Positions 33,820-43,067 of a stretch of DNA of 57,351 nt are shown here, one piece after another; within the stretch, counting starts at the first letter, position 1; each line of letters starts with the position of its first letter. The position numbers and the translations under genes are program-made. Location of the stretch: positions 1 to 57,351 of the forward strand of contig CAZWVM010000003.1 of NCBI GenBank assembly GCA_964637705.1. Reading direction: 5' to 3'. Source of the stretch: CAZWVM01 sp964637705 (GTDB lineage: Bacteria > UBA8481). The notes under the pieces were generated by a model. That model was not told the DNA's origin. It saw nothing but the letters and a program-made list of their open reading frames with translations, and did no database searches.

Positions 33820-34419
33820 CTACGCGTCCTTCTTGAGGGTCATGAACTGCACGTTCTTCTCCATCCACGCACCGGGATTCCATCGGCTGAACCCGTGCGT
33901 CTCCAGGAGCGGCGTGATGTCCTTTTCCGTGATCTCCAGCCCCCAATCGTGCCCGCTCAGGAGCGATCCCGGGGAGAGGAGCGGGCCGAACGTCCGCATC
34001 TCCCGCGGCTTGTCGCCGCCGTCGCAAAGCAGGTAGACAGGCGCATGGTCCGAGAGAAACCCGGCGATCCTCTTCCGGCTTTCCTCCGAGAAGCAGTCCT
34101 CCTCGTGGATCGAAACGCCGAGCGCGGAGAGCACCGGCCGGACCGGAGCGCTGCGTCCCATGTCGATGTCATAGGTCGCCACCGGGATGCCGAGCCTTCG
34201 GCCCCAGCAGCCGAGCAGCACCGTGAGAGCCCCGTTGCCGGTTCCGATCTCGAGAATGCCCCTCACCTGCGGATTCTCACCGAGCAGGCGGCCGATCACG
34301 TCGTATTGCCAGTAGTTGTGCTGCATCATCTGGCCGACGAAGTTCGTGTACCAGGGCCACGTCCCGTCCTCGCCCGACATCTTTCTCCGGTTCAGAAGAT
34401 CCGGATCGTCGATCGGCAT
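33820..34419 (-). CDS. Class I SAM methyltransferase (cephalosporin-hydroxylase-like branch)
   Basis: This 199-aa protein has GILEIGTGNGALTVLL at residues 54-69 and DIDMGRSAPVRPVL as the acidic second strand. VYLLCDGGDKPREM and SLLSGHDWGLEITEKD resemble small MTs of the cephalosporin hydroxylase/CmcI type, often found in glycan and antibiotic loci. A very strong GGAGGAG site precedes ATG 34419. It is the final gene of region G. Confidence 0.82.
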   Translation of the reverse strand: MPIDDPDLLNRRKMSGEDGTWPWYTNFVGQMMQHNYWQYDVIGRLLGENPQVRGILEIGTGNGALTVLLGCWGRRLGIPVATYDIDMGRSAPVRPVLSALGVSIHEEDCFSEESRKRIAGFLSDHAPVYLLCDGGDKPREMRTFGPLLSPGSLLSGHDWGLEITEKDITPLLETHGFSRWNPGAWMEKNVQFMTLKKDA

Positions 34420-34430
34420 GAGTCCTCCTC

Positions 34431-37400
34431 CTATCCTTCCCAGGCCGTGCGGATCTTCCGGACCATCGCCCGGAAGTCGTGCGCGGAAAGCGTGCGCGCC
34501 TGTCCCGCGGCGGCGATGCGCCGGGCCTTTTCGGGGGCGGCCAGCAGTCCCTCTAGCGTCGAGGCCAGGTCTTCGCGGTCGCGGAACGTGAGGACTTCGG
34601 CGCCCGGTTCGAAGAGCGTCCCGAGATTCGGAGCCTCCTCCGTCAGGACGCAGGCTCCCATGCCCGTGGCCTCGAAGAGGCGATAATTCCCGGCGTTGCC
34701 CGCCGCGCAGTCGCCGTGGAAATCCAGGGTGACGGACGACTCGGCGAGGAACCGGTAATAGTCGAGGCCGAAGAGCGGGGGACGCAGGACCCCGCGGATC
34801 CTCTCGAGGGCGCGCGTGTATTCCGGGTCCCCGGGATCGGCGACGGCGTAGCCGTGGAGCCGGATGTCGAATCCCTGTTCCAGGAGCCAGGCGATCAGGG
34901 CGGCCCGGCGGCGATGCAACGGCGACAGGCCTCCCGCAAACGTGATCGCGTGCTTCTTCTCGACGCGCCCGAGCGCGGACAGGATCTCCGCGGCCCCGAA
35001 TCCCGGCGTCGTCACGACGACCTTCCCGAACTCGGAATGCATCGCCGAGAGCGTCGCGGGATTCTCGGTCAGGAGCGCGGCAATTCCGCGCGCCTCGATC
35101 CGCTCGTGGAGCGGCGAACCCATCCACATGAGGATCTTGCCCGCGTAGGGCCGGACACGGCGCAGGAATCCCTCCCCCAGGAGATCGAAGGGGAAGATCC
35201 AGAGGACGTCCGGCCGGAAGCGACGGACCCTCTCGGCCAGGATCTCCTCCCGCCACGCGTTCCACGGGTAGTCGCCCGCTCCGTTCTCCGCGGCCCAGGC
35301 GCGTTGCAGGGATTCAGCGTTCGTGACGACGACCTCCGCCTCGAATCCTTCCTCCCCGCGCATGTGGCGCGCCAGCCCCGCCGGCCAGGCGAAGTGATCG
35401 GCCTCGAGCGCCGCGCTCTGCTCGCGGAACGAGGCCCGTGAAAGGCCCGGGCGGTTCCGGTAGAAGGATCTCAGGTACTCCTCGTAGTAGCTGACGGCGA
35501 GAAGGATGCGCAGGGGCCGGGTTCCGGGCGTCGCCGGGCTGCCAGGCGCCTTCGGCGCCGCGGATTCCGCGAGGGCGGCGCGCAGGCCCGGAAGTTCTCC
35601 CGGGAGGCCGGAATCGCGGAGCTGGGCCGAGACGGCGGCGAGGCGTAAGGCCATCGGCGAAAACCGCTCGGTGGCCCCCTCGGCATCGAGGTAGACGGCC
35701 GTTCGATCGGTGCGCTCGAGGAGGACCTCCACGCCGCGAAGCAGCGGCGCGGAGCCGAGGCGCTCGATCCAGGACTCGGGGGAACCGTCCCACGCCGCGT
35801 GCACCAGGGTGAAATCCTCGGGGCGATATGTGCCCGTCAGGAGGAAGCGGACCAGCAGGCGGAGATGGCGCTTGAGAATCTCGGGCTCGGCGCCGACGGT
35901 GTCCGGGCCCTGGAGAGCCGAAAGCCTCTCGTATTGGATCTCGACCGGCTCGCGGCCTCCCACGATGATCTCCTCGATGGCCGTCGCCTCGCGGGGGAGG
36001 CGAAACGGCGGAAGCCCGGGATACTCGTAGTGGGGCACGACGTCGCCGAGATCGAGCGCGATGTTGAAGAGGTGGTGGGCGCGGTAGGCCCGGAGCAGAG
36101 TCGGGAGCTCAGGTTTCCGCGCCAGGATCTCCTCGAGCTTCTGGAAGTATCCCTCCGGCGTCGGCGACCATTCCACGAAGTCGTCCTGCGGAAACCCGCC
36201 GATGCCCGTCGTCGTCGCCAGGACCGGAACGCCCAGCCGCGCCATCTCCATTCCGACCGAGCTCCAGCTGACGAGCACGGCATCCGCGGCCTCGCCCAGG
36301 TCGTAGGTGGAGACCGGGTCCCGGGGCCAGACGAAGTGCACCCGGGGCGGAAGCGCGCCGAAGCGCTCGCGGAGCCGCGCGAGATGTTGCGTGCCCTCCC
36401 GCCCCTCGAAGGTGCCCGTGCCTTCGCGGGGATGGACTCGCACGACGAGCTGAAGATCGTCCCGGGCCGCGACGTGTTTCGCGAGCGCGGCAATCCACTC
36501 CGCCTGGTCGGGGAATGGCGGGGCCGGGAGCGAAAAGCTGTCGCCCATCCCGTCCGAGCAGAGTTGCATCGACATCATCTCGTCGAGGCTCGAGGTGTAG
36601 GCGACGAGAAGACGGCGCCCCGGGTCCAGCCCGAGCCGCTCGTGCACGCCGGTCCGCTCCGCGGATCGGCCGCGGGCGAAGCTGCGCGTGTAGACGCCGC
36701 GGAGAATCTTCAGCAGGTCACCCGTGCTGTACGCGATGCGGTCCTCGTCGAGGGCGAGGTCCCTCCATCGCGGCCAGTTCTTCCAGCCCAGGTACACGTA
36801 GGACTCGGAATTCTTGTGCAGCAGGATGTAGCGGCGCCGGTCCACGACGCCGCCCAGGGTCAGATTCAGCGAGGGAATGCCGAGGGAACGCGCCGCGAGG
36901 CGGGCTCCCACGAAGAGGGCGTAATTGTTGAAGACGAGCAGGCGGCTCGCCCCGATGTCCCGCCCGATCCTCTTGACCAGCTCGTAGCTGGTCAATGCGT
37001 TGCGCAGGTGCCTGAGCCACGTCCCGCGGACACGGCCGTCGATCGATGTCCTCTCGCAGACCCGCGTCGCGAGGATCGTGTCAGCCAGGGCGACGCGGCC
37101 GAAAGGCAGGTCCTCGTGGTGAAAGCCGGCCATGTCGTCCGGCGCCGCGGCGATGAGCTTATCCACGGTCTCCGCGACACCCGCCGCCATGAGCGGTTCC
37201 AGCTCGACGCCCTCGAGCCCGTATTCCCGGAGCATGCGGTCGGCGCCCTCACGGCAGCGCCGGCACACCTCCTCCCGCCGCCCCGGATCCGCCGGGTAGG
37301 TCAACCCGTGGGAATCGTGAACCGGGCAGCCCGTGAAAACACGGTCGCAGCGCGCAAAGAGGACGTCGTGTCCCCGTTCCTTGAGCGTGCGGGCCACGAG

Positions 37401-37484
37401 GCACTGGGCCGCGAAATGAGGTTCGAGGCCGCCCTCCGGGGTGAAGAAGAGGACCGGCCCCGCGAGGGCGGACCTACCGGTCAT
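34431..37484 (-). CDS. Two-domain glycosyltransferase (capsule-type GT plus GT4-like GT)
   Basis: This 1017-aa protein appears to be a fusion. Residues 1-640 begin LFFTPEGGLEPHFAAQCLVA and contain LQLVVRVHPREGTG, VHFVWPRDPVSTYDLGEAAD and AVLVSWSSVGMEMARLGVPV, as in capsule-synthesis GT-B proteins. Residues from about 656 (RILLAVSYYEEYLRSFYRN) form a second GT-B unit with LFEATGMGACVLTEEAPNLG and a HDFRAMVRKI ending, as in the Glyco_trans_1_2 type. It may add two sugars in succession. The ATG overlaps the upstream MT stop (ATGA). Confidence 0.82.
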   Translation of the reverse strand: MTGRSALAGPVLFFTPEGGLEPHFAAQCLVARTLKERGHDVLFARCDRVFTGCPVHDSHGLTYPADPGRREEVCRRCREGADRMLREYGLEGVELEPLMAAGVAETVDKLIAAAPDDMAGFHHEDLPFGRVALADTILATRVCERTSIDGRVRGTWLRHLRNALTSYELVKRIGRDIGASRLLVFNNYALFVGARLAARSLGIPSLNLTLGGVVDRRRYILLHKNSESYVYLGWKNWPRWRDLALDEDRIAYSTGDLLKILRGVYTRSFARGRSAERTGVHERLGLDPGRRLLVAYTSSLDEMMSMQLCSDGMGDSFSLPAPPFPDQAEWIAALAKHVAARDDLQLVVRVHPREGTGTFEGREGTQHLARLRERFGALPPRVHFVWPRDPVSTYDLGEAADAVLVSWSSVGMEMARLGVPVLATTTGIGGFPQDDFVEWSPTPEGYFQKLEEILARKPELPTLLRAYRAHHLFNIALDLGDVVPHYEYPGLPPFRLPREATAIEEIIVGGREPVEIQYERLSALQGPDTVGAEPEILKRHLRLLVRFLLTGTYRPEDFTLVHAAWDGSPESWIERLGSAPLLRGVEVLLERTDRTAVYLDAEGATERFSPMALRLAAVSAQLRDSGLPGELPGLRAALAESAAPKAPGSPATPGTRPLRILLAVSYYEEYLRSFYRNRPGLSRASFREQSAALEADHFAWPAGLARHMRGEEGFEAEVVVTNAESLQRAWAAENGAGDYPWNAWREEILAERVRRFRPDVLWIFPFDLLGEGFLRRVRPYAGKILMWMGSPLHERIEARGIAALLTENPATLSAMHSEFGKVVVTTPGFGAAEILSALGRVEKKHAITFAGGLSPLHRRRAALIAWLLEQGFDIRLHGYAVADPGDPEYTRALERIRGVLRPPLFGLDYYRFLAESSVTLDFHGDCAAGNAGNYRLFEATGMGACVLTEEAPNLGTLFEPGAEVLTFRDREDLASTLEGLLAAPEKARRIAAAGQARTLSAHDFRAMVRKIRTAWEG

Positions 37485-38152
37485 GACCGCCTTCGACCCA
37501 GGAGGATCCTCCAGCGGTGCTCGATGCCGCAGATCGTCTCGATCGCGCCCCCGCTGCGGCGGTCCGGGATCTCCTCGACCGCGAAACCATGGCCCTCCAT
37601 GAACGCGATGACCTCGGCGGCCGGGTACGTGTTGTGGTAGACGCGGATGTGGCGGCTCCCCTCGTCGAGGTTCGAATCCGGGGTGTAGTTCACGACGAGA
37701 TCGTCGCCCAGGCTCTCGCGCAGGAGTATCGTGCGGCGCGCGGCAATGAGCAGACGCTCCAGCGGGCGCGCGTAGTGGGGGGCGTTCGTCAGGGTATTGA
37801 AACAGAGAACGTGGTCGAAAGGCCGGTCGAGATCCTCGATGTCGCCCTCGATGAAACGCTCCGGGCCCGTCCCCGCGGCGGCCATCTCTGCGCGGGCCAG
37901 CTCGATCATCTCCGGGGTGTGATCGAGCCCGTGATACTCGACCGGGATGCCGCGCGCCGCGAAGGACCAGAGGTAGTACCCCCCGCCGCAACCGGCGTCG
38001 AGAAGGGTTTCGCCGGGAGAGACGAGCGGCGCGAGGATCTCCGCGGCCTGGGCCGCGCATGTCATCTCCTCGGCCTCGCGGCGACAACGGCGCCGGTAGA
38101 GGTCGAGAAGCCTCCGGTCGTTGGCCCAGGGATTCCAGAGGGGATGGGCCAT
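37481..38152 (-). CDS. SAM-dependent methyltransferase
   Basis: This 223-aa class I MT has TLLDAGCGGGYYLWSF at residues 49-64 and DHVLCFNTLTNAPHY as the active-site region. ATG 38152 is preferred over GTG 38167 because GGAG lies six bases before it. One-carbon modification of a sugar is likely. It is one of four MT genes in region G. Confidence 0.85.
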   Translation of the reverse strand: MAHPLWNPWANDRRLLDLYRRRCRREAEEMTCAAQAAEILAPLVSPGETLLDAGCGGGYYLWSFAARGIPVEYHGLDHTPEMIELARAEMAAAGTGPERFIEGDIEDLDRPFDHVLCFNTLTNAPHYARPLERLLIAARRTILLRESLGDDLVVNYTPDSNLDEGSRHIRVYHNTYPAAEVIAFMEGHGFAVEEIPDRRSGGAIETICGIEHRWRILLGRRRS

Positions 38153-38171
38153 CCGTTTCTCCGTCACGGGA

Positions 38172-38924
38172 TCACTTCACCGCGTAAACGGCCCACATGG
38201 CCTGGATGTATTCGTCGTAGCCGCGCTTCTTCGCCTCGAAACGGGGCAGGGCGTAGTGGATCGGGCAGGGATCGACGAGGGCGAAGCCGGCGAGCAGGTC
38301 GCGCAGTTCCTCCGCGCGGTAGAAATGGCAGGTCCCGAGGTTCGTGAGATAGATCTTCGAGAGGCCGTCCTCGAGCCGGAGCGTGCCCGGGTCGCCCGTC
38401 AGTTCCCGGCCCTTCTCCAGGCGATAGACCGTGTGCTCCGTGCCGAGCATGTAGCCGCAGAAAAGTCCTCCCGGCTTCAGGACGCGGCCGATCTCGGAGA
38501 AGGCCGCGATCCGTTCCTCGCGGTCCACGTGCTGCAGCACGCAGGCCTCGACCACGCCGTCGAGGGACCCGTCCGGAAAGGGAAGGTGTCCCGCCCGGCC
38601 CTCCCTCAACTCGACCACGCGATCCGCCAGTCCCGACGCGGCGAGCGTTTCGCGGGCGAGGGCGAGAGCCGAAGTCGAGACGTCGATGCCGCTCACCTTC
38701 AGGCCGCGCGCCGCGAGCCAGCGAAGGTTCGGCCCCGCGCCGCAGCCGATCTCGAGGAAGTGAAGGCCGGAAATCGCCGGGTCGTCCGCGTTCCCCGGAA
38801 AGCGGTCCCTCAGGTGGTAGGAGACGTTCCGGACCAGAGACTCCACCGGCGCCGTGTTGAAGGCCCGCCGGGCGGACTGCTCGGCAAAGGACTCGTTCCA
38901 GAAGGTGCCGGCGTCCCGGGTCAC
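38172..38924 (-). CDS. SAM-dependent methyltransferase
   Basis: This 250-aa class I MT has FLEIGCGAGPNLRWLA at residues 56-71, GIDVSTSALALARE, and VVEACVLQHVDREER as the post-motif. It starts FWNESFAEQSARRAFNTAPV, a pattern seen in sugar MTs. GTG 38924 overlaps the zinc-ribbon MT stop (GTGA). Its acceptor is unknown. Confidence 0.86.
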   Translation of the reverse strand: MTRDAGTFWNESFAEQSARRAFNTAPVESLVRNVSYHLRDRFPGNADDPAISGLHFLEIGCGAGPNLRWLAARGLKVSGIDVSTSALALARETLAASGLADRVVELREGRAGHLPFPDGSLDGVVEACVLQHVDREERIAAFSEIGRVLKPGGLFCGYMLGTEHTVYRLEKGRELTGDPGTLRLEDGLSKIYLTNLGTCHFYRAEELRDLLAGFALVDPCPIHYALPRFEAKKRGYDEYIQAMWAVYAVK

Positions 38925-40120
38925 GGCGTTCTCCTCTCTTCCGGCTCGAGGAACGCGTAGAGCGTGAACTTGCCGCTCGGCTCGCGCAGCCGCTCGAGGC
39001 GCAGGACCCGGAAACCGGCGCGGCGCGCCAGGATCGCCAGGGACGTCGGGCTGAAGACGTGCAGATGATCGATGAAGAACTCCTCGCGGTCCTTCCCGCC
39101 GTCGGCCGCCGCCTCCCCGTCGGGCAACTCGACGTAGACCGTGCCGCCCCGTGCAAGGTTCTCCGCGGCCTTCGCCAGCATGGGCACCGGCTCGGCCACG
39201 TGCTCGAGCACCCGGTTGAAGGTGACGAGATCGAAGCGCGCCGGGACGGGACATCGGAGATAATCGCCGTGGATCGCCGAGACGCCCACGGTCGCGCGGG
39301 CATGCTCCACGGAGCGCGCATCGGGATCGAGGGCGGTCGCGGACCAGCCGAGCGCCTTCATCCCGTTGAGAAAGACGCAAAGGCCCGAGCCGACATCGAG
39401 AACGGAGGGGCCCGGCGACGACGCGCGCGGGAAGGCGAATTCGTGCACGCGTCGCACGCGTCCCGCATTGTCCGATCGCTCCGGGGGCAGGCCCGTGATC
39501 CTGTCGAAGCTGGCGCGCAGGCCGGCCGCCCCGTAATTCGAGTCGACGTAGTCGCCCTGGTAGAGCTTCGAGATGTCCATGATATGAACCGAGAGGAAAT
39601 GCCCGCAGGATCGGCACTCGACCACTTCGCGCCGATAGACCTGCCCCGCGGCGAAGGCGAAGCGGATCTCCCCGGCCGGCGGCTCGTCGTAACGGAACCG
39701 GGTCGAAAACGCCGTTCCGCCGCAGAGGCAAACCGGCCCCGGGGCCGGCGCGAGCCGCCGCTCGAGCGACTCGAGATCCTCGGTCGAGGAGATCCACGCG
39801 ACGACCGTGTGTTCCTCCACCGCGAGGTAAGCCTCGAACTCGGCCTCCCGGCCCTTCTCGAGGACGAAGACGTAGTACCTCTGCTGGGGACTCTTGACGA
39901 GGCAGGCCCGGAGTCCGAAGGAGGCGAGTCGGCCGTTCAGGGAGGGCGTGGCATAGAAGCCCCACGATTTCCGGGCCACGTCGTACTCGGCGCCGGACTC
40001 GGTCACGAAGGTGATCTGCTCGTCGGGAGCGAGGTGAAGGCGCCCGCAGTCGGCCAGCGTGATCTTCTCGCCGCGCCCGACCTCGAATCGCCGGGGCGGA
40101 TTCTTCTCCTCGAACTTCAT
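38921..40120 (-). CDS. Three-part methyltransferase with zinc ribbon
   Basis: This 399-aa protein has an N-terminal beta-rich domain (residues 1-105), a zinc-ribbon-like segment with Cys131, Cys133, Cys169 and Cys172, then a class I MT with VLDVGSGLCVFL at 240-251 and FNRVLEHVAEPVPM. The N-terminal domain (LHLAPDEQITFVTESGAEYD) is of a type often paired with the next gene's amidotransferase family in capsule loci. The ATG overlaps the amidotransferase stop (ATGA). Confidence 0.85.
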   Translation of the reverse strand: MKFEEKNPPRRFEVGRGEKITLADCGRLHLAPDEQITFVTESGAEYDVARKSWGFYATPSLNGRLASFGLRACLVKSPQQRYYVFVLEKGREAEFEAYLAVEEHTVVAWISSTEDLESLERRLAPAPGPVCLCGGTAFSTRFRYDEPPAGEIRFAFAAGQVYRREVVECRSCGHFLSVHIMDISKLYQGDYVDSNYGAAGLRASFDRITGLPPERSDNAGRVRRVHEFAFPRASSPGPSVLDVGSGLCVFLNGMKALGWSATALDPDARSVEHARATVGVSAIHGDYLRCPVPARFDLVTFNRVLEHVAEPVPMLAKAAENLARGGTVYVELPDGEAAADGGKDREEFFIDHLHVFSPTSLAILARRAGFRVLRLERLREPSGKFTLYAFLEPEERRTP

Positions 40121-41235
40121 GACCAGGTCCAGTCCGGAACGAGGAACCCGGGCATGACCCACCGGCCGTCGACCTTCTTCCAGATCGTGAGGTTGCGGAA
40201 TCTCTCGCAGACCGCGAAGAAGCGCTCGCGCGTCAGGCCGACGAAATCGCAGAACAGGTCGATCTCCGGGAGCGGCGTTTCGTCCCCGCGTCTCTTGAGA
40301 ATCCCGATCGCCTCGTCCCGCGTCATCCGACCGTTGCGGATCTCCAGCGACAGGTTGTCGAAGGTGCGCGTCATGCCGAACTTGTGCCACTTGAGGAAAT
40401 GGTGGATCGCGATGAAGTCGTCGTCGATGTCGGCGTAATCGTAATACCCCGTGAGCGGTCCCTCGGCGCGGGGCCTGAAGCCATGACTTACGGCGGACGC
40501 CAGCGTCGTCTCCGGATCCCAGGGGAAGTAGTAGCCGAGGAAGATCGCGAGCACCTTCTTCGCCTCCAGTTCCTCGTCCGAGGGGCCGAAATACGGCGTC
40601 AGTTCCGATGAGGTCAGTTCCTTTCCAACCCAGTCCCGGGCCGTCGTGCCGTGCGTCACGCCGAACTTCTCGCGCCACGCCCGGTCCATCCGGAAACCCA
40701 GCCGCTCCTCGCCCGTCCCGCCATACTCGAAGGCCGAGTTCTCTCCCCAGACGACCAGGGGAATGTCGAACCGGGCCGCGATCGCGGTTGGAATGTTGAA
40801 GAGGGCCATGTGCATCGGGATCCCGGTTGCGCCGTAACGCTCGAAGGCGAGCCGGAGGAACTTCCTCTCGACCTTCGGGCTGACCTGGTAGTCGATGTGA
40901 TCGACGCCGAGGGAGACGAGGTTTTCGAGGTTCGCGGCGCCGATCGCCGTGCGCGACGGCGCCTTCCAGGTCACGCAGAGGGGGTTGAGGCCGTGCTCGA
41001 GGCAGGTGACGACCTGCCACGTGCTGTCCTTGCCGCCCGAAACCGGGATCACGCAGTCGTAGCCCGTCGAACGTGACTTCGCGTTCCGCACGACATCGCG
41101 GAAGGCCTCGGCGCGGCTCGCCCAGTCGATGCCCGGCCGGGTCTCGTGGTTGCGGCACGCGCTGCAGACCCCCGACTCGTCGATGACGACCTGGGGCCGC
41201 GTGTCCGGCGTGATGCATCGCGTGCAGTATCTCAT
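40117..41235 (-). CDS. N-acetyl sugar amidotransferase (PseA/WbpG family)
   Basis: This 372-aa protein has an N-terminal zinc ribbon with Cys4, Cys7, Cys24 and Cys27 (MRYCTRCITPDTRP; GVCSACRNHE) and the PP-loop SGGKDS at residues 66-71 that activates a sugar N-acetyl group with ATP. Family members convert acetamido groups to acetamidino groups on pseudaminic, legionaminic or mannuronic acid derivatives. The ammonia usually comes from a partner glutaminase; here AsnB is the adjacent upstream gene. It fits a nonulosonate-like product. Confidence 0.9.
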   Translation of the reverse strand: MRYCTRCITPDTRPQVVIDESGVCSACRNHETRPGIDWASRAEAFRDVVRNAKSRSTGYDCVIPVSGGKDSTWQVVTCLEHGLNPLCVTWKAPSRTAIGAANLENLVSLGVDHIDYQVSPKVERKFLRLAFERYGATGIPMHMALFNIPTAIAARFDIPLVVWGENSAFEYGGTGEERLGFRMDRAWREKFGVTHGTTARDWVGKELTSSELTPYFGPSDEELEAKKVLAIFLGYYFPWDPETTLASAVSHGFRPRAEGPLTGYYDYADIDDDFIAIHHFLKWHKFGMTRTFDNLSLEIRNGRMTRDEAIGILKRRGDETPLPEIDLFCDFVGLTRERFFAVCERFRNLTIWKKVDGRWVMPGFLVPDWTWS

Positions 41236-41236
41236 C

Positions 41237-43066
41237 TCAGGCGGATTCCTCGAGAAAGAGCTTAGCGCAGAGGAAATAGAAGAGGAACTTGCTTTCGCTG
41301 TTGGGGAGATGGTCGCGGGAAAGGAGGACTTCCACGGCCGGCCTCTTCACAAGATCGTAGATCGGGCTCTCGTCCAGGACCGCCGCACGGACAGAGGGAT
41401 CCTTCACGTCGAGCAGGTCATGGATCGAGGCGTTGAACCCGACCTTCCGGGGATTGTCCAAGACCACGTCGGGCACCGTCCCGCGCACGGCATCACGCAG
41501 GAGCGCCTTGGCGAGGCCGTCCTTCACGAGGTGACGCGTGGGCACGCGGCCGCAGAAGTCGAAGAGGGCGCGATCGAGGTAGGGCGAGCGGTTTTCGACG
41601 GACCAGTACATCGCGTTCAGGTCGTCCTCGTGCAGGATGACGGGCACGTTCTCGTGGAAAAGCTCGTTGAGCATCCGGTTCCTCAGGAGTTCCGCGCCGT
41701 AATCCTGTTCGGAGTAGTCCTCGTTCCACCCGGCGTGCAGCGCGGCGGAGAACTCCTCCGCCCCCAGGAGGATGTGCCCGCGGAAGGCCGGGTCCCGGTC
41801 GAAGAGTTCCGGGTCCGAGAGGAACGGATTGCGGACGTGCGGCTTTACCTTTTCTTCCCAGTTCCGACGCGACCGGGCGTACAGCTCCGCGTCGCCCCGC
41901 ACCGCGTGCAGGTAGGCGAGGTGATGGTCGTAGTAGCCGCTCAGCAACTCGTCCGCCGCCGTTCCGCTCACCGAGATGCGGTAACCGCTCTCGGCGATAT
42001 TTCTCAGCAGCTGCCAGTGGGCGTAGTACGTGATCGTGTACACGGGCGCATCGTGGTAGCGAACGAGGGTGCGCAGGTTCTCGAGGAAGCCCGAGGTCTC
42101 GAGCGGCACGTAGGTGTGGCGGATGCCGAGTTCCCGCACGGCGGGATCGACCACCGGCCGCTCGTCGTAACGAGGATCCTCGGAGTAGATCGTGAACCCG
42201 TGGACGTCGTAGCCGAGGCGGCGGGCGGCCAGGCTGATGAGCGCATTCGAGTCGATGCCGCCGCTCATGCAGAAGGCCAGGGGCACGTCCGCGCGCAGTC
42301 TCAGCCTCATCGCGGACGTCAACCGCTCGCGGACGCCCTCGACCGCGGCGTCGTAGGACATCGATGAGTCGGGCACGAAGGCCGGAGTCCAGTACCGCAT
42401 CCTCGTCTCGCGCCCTTCGCCGTCCACGGAGAGGATCGTGGCCGGCGGCAGATCCTCGATCCCCCGGAAAAACCGCTCTTGTCCCTTGTACAGGGCCTTG
42501 TAACCGTGGACGAGGTAGCGGCAGAGGTGGTTCTCGTTGACCTCGAACGGGCGGCCCCGGAGCGCCGCGAGATCCTTCACCTCCGAGGCGAAATAGAGCC
42601 CGTCACCATCGCGCGCCAGGACGAGGGGCTTCTCCCCGAAGCGGTCACGACCGAGGAGAAGCGACCCGTCCGTCTCGTCGAAGACGGCGAAGGCCCACAT
42701 GCCCTCGCAGAAGTCGAGCGCCCCGACACCCGCGTGCTCGAGCGCGGCCAGGAGCACCTCGGTGTCCGACGAGGTCGCGAATCCCTGTCCCTCATCCTCG
42801 AGCCGCTTTCGCACCTCGAGGTAGTTGTACAGCTCGCCGTTGTACACCATCCACTTCGATCCGCGGCGGTAGGGCTGGTTCGCACGCGGGTCGAGGTCGA
42901 TGATGGAGAGACGGCTGTGAAGGAGATGGACGTGCGTGCCGCGCGCGGTCCGGAAGGACTTGTGGTCCGCGTGGTCCGGTCCGCGACGCCTCATGAGCGA
43001 GAGGCACGACTCGATCCGGTCCCGTGCGAGAGGCGACGGCCCGATGTAGCCCGCGATCCCGCACAT
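41237..43066 (-). CDS. Asparagine synthase (glutamine-hydrolysing) family protein
   Basis: This 609-aa enzyme has the Ntn glutaminase domain with nucleophile Cys2 (MCGIAGYIG) and NGELYN at residues 76-81, and an ATP-pyrophosphatase domain with SGGIDS at 268-273. It should use glutamine to amidate an acid or pass ammonia. In glycan clusters such proteins amidate sugar acids or serve amidotransferases; the PseA/WbpG-type gene begins one base after its stop. The length is normal and all key residues are present, in contrast to the paralogue at 46882. Confidence 0.92.
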   Translation of the reverse strand: MCGIAGYIGPSPLARDRIESCLSLMRRRGPDHADHKSFRTARGTHVHLLHSRLSIIDLDPRANQPYRRGSKWMVYNGELYNYLEVRKRLEDEGQGFATSSDTEVLLAALEHAGVGALDFCEGMWAFAVFDETDGSLLLGRDRFGEKPLVLARDGDGLYFASEVKDLAALRGRPFEVNENHLCRYLVHGYKALYKGQERFFRGIEDLPPATILSVDGEGRETRMRYWTPAFVPDSSMSYDAAVEGVRERLTSAMRLRLRADVPLAFCMSGGIDSNALISLAARRLGYDVHGFTIYSEDPRYDERPVVDPAVRELGIRHTYVPLETSGFLENLRTLVRYHDAPVYTITYYAHWQLLRNIAESGYRISVSGTAADELLSGYYDHHLAYLHAVRGDAELYARSRRNWEEKVKPHVRNPFLSDPELFDRDPAFRGHILLGAEEFSAALHAGWNEDYSEQDYGAELLRNRMLNELFHENVPVILHEDDLNAMYWSVENRSPYLDRALFDFCGRVPTRHLVKDGLAKALLRDAVRGTVPDVVLDNPRKVGFNASIHDLLDVKDPSVRAAVLDESPIYDLVKRPAVEVLLSRDHLPNSESKFLFYFLCAKLFLEESA

Positions 43067-43067
43067 C

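Noticed and set aside
35799..37640. 613-codon open frame on the plus strand opposite the double glycosyltransferase
   Set aside because: It is the mirror of a real GC-rich gene. It has no domain motifs, is rich in Arg, His and Asp, and conflicts with a minus-strand gene supported by motifs and overlaps.
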